Assembly (NCBI GenBank): GCA_040218535.1
Contig: JAVJRG010000007.1
Location: 1 to 64,000, forward strand
Direction: 5' to 3'
Source of the DNA: Lacipirellulaceae bacterium
GTDB lineage: Bacteria > Planctomycetota > Planctomycetia > Pirellulales > Lacipirellulaceae
Length of the DNA stretch: 64,000 nucleotides
This document shows positions 57,537 through 64,000 of this stretch, piece after piece. Below the pieces are notes generated by a model, which worked only from the letters and a program-made list of their open reading frames with translations, was not told where the DNA came from and searched no databases. Position numbers and translations under genes: made by a program. Position 1 is the stretch's first letter; every line of letters starts with the position of its first letter.

Positions 57537-58318
57537 CTTATTGCTCTCCACGCATCCTCAGCGATACACATTCCCGCATCGAATGGTTTCTTCGACGCTG
57601 GAAAGTTGATCGAAGTACCTCCCACTCACTGACACCCAACAGCCGATTGGTATCCAATCGGGGGGTACTCGCGATGCCAATTTGGTGACACGTTCCTCAG
57701 CATCAAGTCAAGCATTGAGTATACTCTTCTCCTTGGTGACGCACGGTCAGTAAACGGACATCGCGGAACGGCCGATTGACCAATCGAGAACGTTGGCGAG
57801 CGAGTCGCAGCGCGACACCGCTGCGAGTTCAGCGAATTGCCAAGTGAAGGAAGTTGCATCAACTTCGCTGAATTCCGCAGTGAGCTAGGGCGCAGAGGTC
57901 GTTTTCCCCGCTGCGCCGAAGGCCGAAGCCTTCCAGACAGCGGCTGATGCATCCGCTGACTCCAAGGCACTGCTCTGACTGCACGAGGTCGTGTTGCCCG
58001 ATTGGAGATATAGTTCGGAACTCGATCAGAATCAGTATGGTCTTTCTCAACGATACCGACTTCACTCTACTTCAGAGTGCGTTGAGCGGGCTCTCAGTTT
58101 GATGTCATATTCTATACGGCTTTCAACTTGGAAACTTCGAGCGACTCGAATTGACAACACCCGTTGGAGTTACGATTAGATTGTCGAAGTCGTCACCCGA
58201 GGAGGTGATCTCCTCCGCTGGAATCGGACACTGGAGGAACGCCGAACTCGATGTACCTGCGGTGATATTTCGGAGCGAGAAATTGAGTTTGGTGCGGGCG
58301 ACCGAAGCGCCACAATCG
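57537..58318. other. Gene-free interval
   Basis: I see no gene that I can support in these 782 nt. Short ORFs occur in both directions without ribosome binding sites or family resemblance. It separates the plus-strand sugar operon from a decayed minus-strand gene. Confidence 0.45.
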
Positions 58319-59088
58319 TCAGCCCATGAACTTCTGAGCGTTCACCAAACTATTACTCGTGTCGTGCATTTTCGCTTTCGGGTAGTCGAACAACTTGTTA
58401 AATGTACGTACAAAGTGGAACTGGGTAGTGCCCCAAAGTCGGCGAGTGGAGTTTGTCTCGATTGCCCGACGCAAAATATTAAGTAGTTGCTTTTCCACTG
58501 CCGGATTCTCGTGGCCAATCTCGCCGACACGCCAGATCAAAGGACAGAAGTATTTGCCGACCGTTGAACCGTCGAAATTTCGTTGGGGACGATCCCGCGT
58601 CCATTCGGGATGCCTGGCCCACTTGTAAATGAGCTAAAGCAGCGGCATCACTGCTGACTCACCGATCTGCTTCAATGCATCATGGGCAAAGTGATCAGGA
58701 AAAAGCACGAGATTGCTCAATTCAGTGGCCCCCCGCCAGCATTCGATCTAGGATATTGATCCAGTATTCCGTTTTATGGTCGACCGGCAGGCGCCTCAGT
58801 TTTGCCTCAATCTGCGACTGGACTTCATCATCAATCATTTTGACTGGCCGACCGTCCAAATAGTCGAGGCTTCCGAAGTATCCATCGGTATGTTCTACGC
58901 ATAGTTGACAGTCAGCAGTAGTCGGCAGCGGTTCAAGTGACCTTCCCCCCCATAAACAGTACCAGCGTTTTGAGGGGAAGGTCAGAATCGTCCTGCGCAA
59001 ACCCGCGCTGAGCCAGCAACGAGATCGATAGTCCGCCAAGCGTTGCGGAGGAAATGAATTGAAGTCGTTGCATCGTGGGTTTCATCAT
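58319..59088 (-). pseudogene. Decayed secreted protein gene with two frameshifts and one stop
   Basis: From the ATG at 59088 (10 nt after the GH2 stop) a signal peptide reads MMKPTMQRLQFISSATLGG then LLAQRGFAQ. At the 7-G run (58951-58945) the frame must shift to continue as GRSLEPLPTTADCQLC and DDEVQSQIEAKLRRLPVDHK to NILDRMLAGG. At a second G run near 58732 it must shift again to ATELSNLVLFPDHFAHDALK. An in-frame TAG follows MPLL; after it the same frame continues KWARHPEWTRDRPQRNFDG, IWRVGEIGHENPAVEKQLLN and WGTTQFHFVRTFNKLFDY to the stop at 58319. The original protein would be about 255 residues, secreted, of unknown function, perhaps with HEAT-like helices. Confidence 0.65.
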
Positions 59089-59098
59089 AGATTATCCG

Positions 59099-62000
59099 TT
59101 AGTTTGCCGTCACTGGTTTGGCGAACAGGATGATGTTGCGTGACCGCGGTACTCCTTTGCCCTGATCTGCGTTGCCAGGAATCCGAAGGCCTTCGTCTTT
59201 GCTGAGACGTTTTTGGTAAAGCAGCATCGTCCCGCGATTCAGCTTTACCTTGTCGCCTGTCTTGTGAAAATCCTTCAGCCAGGTGGGCACCGGAACTTTG
59301 GGGTCATGTGCCACGTAGAGCTCTAGATCCTTGCCGGCAGTTGCGACGATGTAGTCGGCAGCCCAATAGGTGCTGTCACTTTGAGCGGTGCGAACGACGC
59401 GACTGTCTCGCAAGTATTCAGGGATCTCCTGAATGAAGACCCTGGCGTCATCAGAGTACGCGAGAATTTCATCGCGATAAGGATCCTCCATGCCGCCGGC
59501 TCCCGTACCGGTATAAGCAAACATCGAGAACATCTGGTCCGACTCGTCTGTTCCCGGGAGCGGCGGGGGCACAACGTACCTTAGTTCGGTAAGCTCAGCG
59601 AGTTTGTCCGCATCAATTTCAGGTCGGTCTGGTAGCGACGATTCCAACACAGTTGGCAACGTTTCCAGAATGCCACCCCGCAAGTCGACGGGTTTTGAAT
59701 TCAAACGCAGTGTCGCTGGCTTCAACCCCTCACGCCGCGCGGTCAGAACCACCTCGCCGGCCTTCAATGTTGAACGAATGCTGACGCGATTGATTCCGCA
59801 TTCGGTATCGAGATACAGATGGTTCGTGCTATCTTCGGTGCCACTGTTGTAACCGCCTCGCCAAATTCCAGGCCCGGAAACTTCAAAGTCCACGCGTGCT
59901 TGATCGGTCGGGCAACGTAGGCCCTGTGCGTCGACGACCTCAAAGTCGATCAATGCGATGTCTGAACCATCGGCCAACCACCCCCCGGGAGCCGTCATGG
60001 GCGTGAGCTTGAGTGCCACGGGCTGGACCGCCGTTTGTTTCACTTGCGAAGCGATTTCGACACCATCGCGGTATGCGACGACTTTGATCTCGCCTGGCTC
60101 AAATTTGACGTCAGGCCACGTGAAGAGCGTGTTCAGGCTGCGCTGACCTTGTCCAAGACTCTTACCATTGACGAACAACTCGGCGCGGTCTGCTTTGGCG
60201 ACAGCGTACATCGGCTTCACCGTCTCTGCTGGATAGTTCCAGTGGCCAATCAGATGCACGCGATCTTCGTCGTCCCAGGTCGCCTGCAACGCCCAATACG
60301 CTTCCTTTGGCAATCGCACTGCATCGACCTCGCCGGTCGCGCGAGCACAATCGGTTCGTTGCCGCGTCCCGTGGGTTCCATCCGAAAAGATCCAGTTCGC
60401 GCCGCCCGAGTGTTCAGGTTTGCTGCCGAACAAGGTCCACCACTGGTCGATCGCATTTGTCGCGAAGCCTTCGGAAGCAATGTGATACGTATTCAGTTCA
60501 GCCAGTTTTCCGAGGTTGCCGAAATCGGGTGGTGAATACTTGTCCCAAACCCGGCGAGGAGTTTCAGTGCGGTCGTATTCGGTTTCAACAACCGGCAGCG
60601 AGGGTAGCGCTCGAGTACGTCCCACCGTGCCCAGTTCAAGGTCAATGCTGTCTAGCATCGCGGGCGTCGACATGCGGAATCCGAAATAGCGTTGGCCTCT
60701 GGGGTCCCATTGACGCGTGATCTCCTTCATCTCCGCCGCATGTTCAGGACTCACGCTGTAGTTACCGCCTTCCCAAACGCAGATCGCGGGATGATTGCGG
60801 TAGTAAATGATCATGTCGCGGAACGCTGCCGTGCGAGTCGCCCAGGCTTCCCCCTGGCAATCTTTCTCGCCATCAACGCCCGGCATGATCGTCACGAAAC
60901 CGTATTTGTCGCTGCTTTGAACTCCAACCGGTGGCCCGGCGCAGTGGCCCCAGCGGATCAGGTTGCCACCGGCTTCCTCCATCAGCTTCAGCGTGTAGTC
61001 GTGCATCCAGTTTGGGATGCCCGCACCCAAACCGGCCCAACCCGCGATTGGCTTTTGGCCCCAACCATGCAGTTTCAGCGGATGGCCATTGATCCAAAAA
61101 CCGGTGTCTCGATCGAAACGAAAATTGCGAAATCCAAACGGCGTCGTACTCACGTCGCGGGTCACGCCGTCGACATTGACCTGGACCCGCACTCTGTAAA
61201 CATACGGGTAATCCGGTTCCCAAAGATGTGGATCGTCCACATCCAAAGCCGATGTGACTTTCAATTTTTCGCCGGCTGGAATGCTGGCAGTCTGTTCGGC
61301 TTGAGCTACCGGATTCCCTTCGTTGTCCAATAACGTAAACTCAATCGTGGCTTCTACCGCACCGTCTTGTGAATTTGCGATCTCTGCTGTCACACCAACT
61401 TTGGCGTGATCCTTGGCAAGCGACTCGGTCCACGCGTAGATGCCTTCGGTACCCAGGTTGGCATGCAGTGGCAACGTCACATGGACTGGATCGAGCACAT
61501 GCAGATAAACGTTGCGGTAAATTCCTCCATGCGGCGGATGCCAGTTTTGGTGGTGCCACGGCGTATCGCCGGCGTAGAGTTTTGGCTCGACGGTGTTATC
61601 CGCTTTCACCGCCAACACGTTGGTTCCATCGGTGTTCAGGTACGGGGTGAGATCAAATGCAAACGGGATGAAGCCGGTCTTGTCTTGCCCAAGATGATGT
61701 CCGTTCAGATAAACGTCGGCGACCTGCCGGACCCCTTCAAACTCAATGTAAACTTTCTTGCCTTGTGTTCCCGCAGGCAACAAAAACTCTTTGCGATACC
61801 AGGCCGCGCCTTGCCATAGGTCCGTCTCTCCTTGGTGTCCGCCGTCGCCGAAATTATTGAAGGTGTCGATGTCATTCCACGTGTGAGGGCAACTGACGCT
61901 CGTCCACTCGCTGGCATCGAAATCCACTGCTTCGGCGCCCGTCACATCCTCGCGGATGAAACGCCAATCCGCGTTCAGGTTGAACTTTCTAGCCGTCGGC

Positions 62001-62176
62001 TCAGCACTCTGTATCTGAGCGGTTAGCTCGCCGAAACTGATAAGCGTTGCTACCAAGGCTGCGAACAGAGGTAGCGTCCGTTGACGCAAACGCAGCCTGA
62101 AGTCGCAGATCGATGATTTCGCAGGGCGGAAAATGGGTTGTTGGAGCCAATCGAGCATTACGTTATCAGAGGGCAT
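59099..62176 (-). CDS. Secreted GH2-family protein (beta-galactosidase-like)
   Basis: This is a 1025-residue protein with a hydrophobic export segment at about 35-54. The GH2 sugar-binding domain is FNLNADWRFIREDVTGAEAV, CPHTWNDID, WYRKEFLLPAG and VADVYLNGHHLGQDKTGFIP. The immunoglobulin-like domain and TIM barrel follow (NGHPLKLHGWGQKPIAGWAG; GNLIRWGHCAGPP). The nucleophile region is VVETEYDRTE (Glu533). At the acid/base position the sequence is CVWEGGNYSVS: Asn472-Tyr473 where most GH2 enzymes have Asn-Glu. C-terminal DUF4982/Ig-like domains are suggested (DRAELFVNGKSLGQG). It follows the TRAP transporter genes by 38 nt. Confidence 0.9.
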   Translation of the reverse strand: MPSDNVMLDWLQQPIFRPAKSSICDFRLRLRQRTLPLFAALVATLISFGELTAQIQSAEPTARKFNLNADWRFIREDVTGAEAVDFDASEWTSVSCPHTWNDIDTFNNFGDGGHQGETDLWQGAAWYRKEFLLPAGTQGKKVYIEFEGVRQVADVYLNGHHLGQDKTGFIPFAFDLTPYLNTDGTNVLAVKADNTVEPKLYAGDTPWHHQNWHPPHGGIYRNVYLHVLDPVHVTLPLHANLGTEGIYAWTESLAKDHAKVGVTAEIANSQDGAVEATIEFTLLDNEGNPVAQAEQTASIPAGEKLKVTSALDVDDPHLWEPDYPYVYRVRVQVNVDGVTRDVSTTPFGFRNFRFDRDTGFWINGHPLKLHGWGQKPIAGWAGLGAGIPNWMHDYTLKLMEEAGGNLIRWGHCAGPPVGVQSSDKYGFVTIMPGVDGEKDCQGEAWATRTAAFRDMIIYYRNHPAICVWEGGNYSVSPEHAAEMKEITRQWDPRGQRYFGFRMSTPAMLDSIDLELGTVGRTRALPSLPVVETEYDRTETPRRVWDKYSPPDFGNLGKLAELNTYHIASEGFATNAIDQWWTLFGSKPEHSGGANWIFSDGTHGTRQRTDCARATGEVDAVRLPKEAYWALQATWDDEDRVHLIGHWNYPAETVKPMYAVAKADRAELFVNGKSLGQGQRSLNTLFTWPDVKFEPGEIKVVAYRDGVEIASQVKQTAVQPVALKLTPMTAPGGWLADGSDIALIDFEVVDAQGLRCPTDQARVDFEVSGPGIWRGGYNSGTEDSTNHLYLDTECGINRVSIRSTLKAGEVVLTARREGLKPATLRLNSKPVDLRGGILETLPTVLESSLPDRPEIDADKLAELTELRYVVPPPLPGTDESDQMFSMFAYTGTGAGGMEDPYRDEILAYSDDARVFIQEIPEYLRDSRVVRTAQSDSTYWAADYIVATAGKDLELYVAHDPKVPVPTWLKDFHKTGDKVKLNRGTMLLYQKRLSKDEGLRIPGNADQGKGVPRSRNIILFAKPVTAN

Positions 62177-62214
62177 AGTTCGTCTCGTTGATCACAATCT
62201 CTAAAGGGCAAAAG

Positions 62215-63564
62215 TTAAGGGGCGGCGATTTCATCACCGCGCATGAACGTGCTTTTCTGGACGTCTTCGGCCTTCAACTGTTTGGTCTGCACGGGTAACC
62301 AGAGCGAAGCTACCGGAACGTACGTGATCACCATTAATGCGATGATCATGGATGCAAAAAAGGGAAGCATCGTCTTGGTGACTTTGGCGATCGTTGTCTT
62401 ACCAACGCCGCATCCGATAAACAGGCAGGTGCCAACCGGCGGCGTGCACAGACCAATGCACAGATTGGCAATCATCATGATTCCAAAATGCACCGGGTGC
62501 ATGCCCAGTTGCTCGACCACCGGTAAGAAGATCGGTGTGAAGATCAGAACCGCCGGTGTCATGTCCATGAACGTCCCGACACACAGCAGCAGAACGTTGA
62601 TCGTTAGCAGGATCACGATCGGATTTGCAGACAATCCCAGCAGCGCCGCGCTAACAGTTTGCGGAATGTTCGCCATCGTCATGATCCAGCTCATGCCCGA
62701 ACTGGCACCGATCAACAGCATGACAACTGCCGTCGTGATACCGGTTTGCAATAATAGATCGGGCAGTTCTTTCAGCTTGATCTCTCGGTAGACCACTACC
62801 GACAGCAAAAATGCGTAAACAACCGCGATGGCGGCCGCTTCGGTGGCAGTGAACACGCCCGCCAAGATTCCTCCAATGACCACGACAATCAGAAACAGAC
62901 TCAGAAAAGCGCGTCGAAAGTTGACCAGAATCTCTTTCAACGAAGCGCGTGGTTCCGAGGCGCAACTATTCCGAACTGCAAACCCACCGCATACCAACAT
63001 GATGAACAGTCCGGTGACGATCCCGGGGATGATTCCGGCCATGAACATGGCAGCGATCGAAACCGATCCCGCAGCGACCGAATAGACGATCATGATGTTG
63101 CTCGGAGGAATCAATAGACCAGTCGTCGCGGCGGTCGTGGTCACGGCGACGTTGAATTCTCGGTTGTAACCCTTGCGATTCATCTCCGGGATCATGAACC
63201 CGCCCACCGACGAAACGGCGGCTGCTGCTGATCCAGAAATCGAACCAAACAGCATGCAAGTCAATGTATTCACGTACGCCAATCCGCCAGGAAGGAAACC
63301 AACCAACGTCGCGGCGAAATCGATCAGTCGCGTGGCCATTCCGCCACGTCCCATTAAATGACCGGAGAGAATAAAGAACGGAATCGCCAACAGGGCGAAA
63401 CTGTTGACGCCATTGGCCATGTTCGCGGCGACGACCACCGAGGGATCCGAACCTTCGGCAAGGATCGCGACAAACGTGGACAGCGCGATCGCAACCGCGA
63501 TCGGCACGTCCATCACCAGTAGCAACAGAAAGACAGTCACCAGAATGAGCGCAACGGTTCCCAC
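62215..63564 (-). CDS. dctM: TRAP transporter large permease DctM
   Basis: This 449-residue, strongly hydrophobic protein starts at a GTG that shares one base with the dctQ stop (TAGTG). It has the DctM pattern: ILSGHLMGRGGMATRLIDFA, GSISGSAAAAVSSVGGFMIP, TTGLLIPPSNIMIVYSVAAG, and near the end TPPVGTCLFIGCGVGKTTIA. The about 12 helices form the solute channel of a tripartite ATP-independent, sodium-driven importer of sugar acids or related solutes. The C terminus is extended by about 25 residues. The periplasmic binding protein gene is not in the window. Confidence 0.96.
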   Translation of the reverse strand: MGTVALILVTVFLLLLVMDVPIAVAIALSTFVAILAEGSDPSVVVAANMANGVNSFALLAIPFFILSGHLMGRGGMATRLIDFAATLVGFLPGGLAYVNTLTCMLFGSISGSAAAAVSSVGGFMIPEMNRKGYNREFNVAVTTTAATTGLLIPPSNIMIVYSVAAGSVSIAAMFMAGIIPGIVTGLFIMLVCGGFAVRNSCASEPRASLKEILVNFRRAFLSLFLIVVVIGGILAGVFTATEAAAIAVVYAFLLSVVVYREIKLKELPDLLLQTGITTAVVMLLIGASSGMSWIMTMANIPQTVSAALLGLSANPIVILLTINVLLLCVGTFMDMTPAVLIFTPIFLPVVEQLGMHPVHFGIMMIANLCIGLCTPPVGTCLFIGCGVGKTTIAKVTKTMLPFFASMIIALMVITYVPVASLWLPVQTKQLKAEDVQKSTFMRGDEIAAP

Positions 63565-64000
63565 TATTCGAGGTCTCCCGCGGCCGAGGTCTCGAGACCC
63601 GAATCACCCAGTTTGTCGGCAGGTGTGGCGATCCTTTCCAACAGGTTCTCAATGGTGTAAAGAACCATGAACACACCCGAGATGGGCAACGCGAGATAGA
63701 CATAACCCATCCGCCAGCCCAATGCGGGTGTTACTTGCTCCATAGCGAACGTATCGCTAACCACCCGAGCGCCACCATAGAGAAAGATAGCGAAGGCAAA
63801 GAACAGGACGATCAAATGGCCAATCACGGCCATGCTCTTGCGAGCGTCCACATGGAACTTGCCGACGAAATAGTCCACGCCCAAATGGCCTTTAGTGCCG
63901 AACGCGACAGCACCACCAAGCAACGTGACCCAAACGAGCAAAAACCGAGCAAGCTCTTCGGTCCAATTAGCCTGTTGTCCCATGGCGTAACGAGTGAAGA
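63564..64000 (-). CDS. dctQ: TRAP transporter small permease DctQ (cut by the right edge)
   Basis: The frame is open to the window edge. The sequence FTRYAMGQQANWTEELARFL reads straight through the Met at 63983 and matches the conserved end of the first DctQ helix (FxRYxxGxxxxWTEELARF), so the Met is internal and the true start lies beyond 64000. LLVWVTLLGGAVAFGTKGHL, GHLIVLFFAFAIFLYGGARV and YVYLALPISGVFMVLY are the remaining helices. It is coupled to dctM by one-base overlap. Confidence 0.94.
   Translation of the reverse strand, partial: FTRYAMGQQANWTEELARFLLVWVTLLGGAVAFGTKGHLGVDYFVGKFHVDARKSMAVIGHLIVLFFAFAIFLYGGARVVSDTFAMEQVTPALGWRMGYVYLALPISGVFMVLYTIENLLERIATPADKLGDSGLETSAAGDLE

Noticed and set aside
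57626-57970. 114-codon minus-strand ORF in the interval after the symporter
   Set aside because: It is Arg/Ser/Pro-rich with no start signal or domain.

Overview
The window looks like a chromosome segment of a planctomycete, probably of the Pirellulales type. Markers are a Planctomycete cytochrome-c/DUF1549/DUF1553 protein next to a DUF1501 protein, a DUF1559 pseudopilin-like protein, PEP-CTERM and dockerin-like tails, several sulfatases, an ECF sigma factor paired with a FecR/LamG protein, and a giant secreted protein with an N-terminal LEQRQLL-type motif. This assignment is inferred from gene content, not from a marker gene.

Left part (1-13 kb), a defence-type region read on the minus strand. 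It opens with the end of a ubiquitin-like conjugation cassette: a small acidic protein, a ThiS/MoaD-like beta-grasp protein, one polypeptide that appears to join an E2-like domain (HPH plus Cys181) to a RING-like cysteine cluster, and a JAB/JAMM peptidase that overlaps it by 170 nt in another frame and leaves the window. Next comes a three-gene operon (small membrane protein, coiled-coil lipoprotein, OLD-type TOPRIM protein). Then a complete type I-C CRISPR-Cas system follows: cas3-cas5c-cas8c(with an internal cas11c start)-cas7-cas4-cas1-cas2, a leader, and 23 identical 32-nt repeats with 22 spacers.

Mobile region (13-22.2 kb). It holds a large serine recombinase, a tyrosine integrase with an excisionase-like HTH protein, an unrecognised protein, about 1.8 kb without convincing genes, two IS3-family elements fused into a chimera, and an IS1595-type remnant cut by the IS3 end.

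Secreted-protein region (22.2-37 kb). It holds an iduronate-sulfatase-like enzyme, a beta-helix PEP-CTERM protein, a small lipoprotein, a DUF1559 protein and two PEP-CTERM proteins on the minus strand. An ECF sigma factor, a FecR/LamG protein, a GH5-like enzyme and a second sulfatase lie on the plus strand.

Sugar-utilisation region (36-57.5 kb). A minus-strand run of two GH32 proteins, an alpha-galactosidase-like GH36 protein, a PSCyt1/DUF1549/DUF1553 protein and a DUF1501 protein diverges from an IclR regulator, a 2079-aa multidomain secreted protein, a PfkB fructokinase-like enzyme and a sugar/H+ symporter. Together these suggest uptake and breakdown of fructan, sucrose or raffinose-type sugars. 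One GH32 lacks the usual catalytic acid/base Glu.

Right end (57.5-64 kb), minus strand. TRAP transporter subunits DctQ (cut by the window edge) and DctM, a GH2 protein, and directly behind it a decayed gene with two frameshifts at G runs and one in-frame stop.
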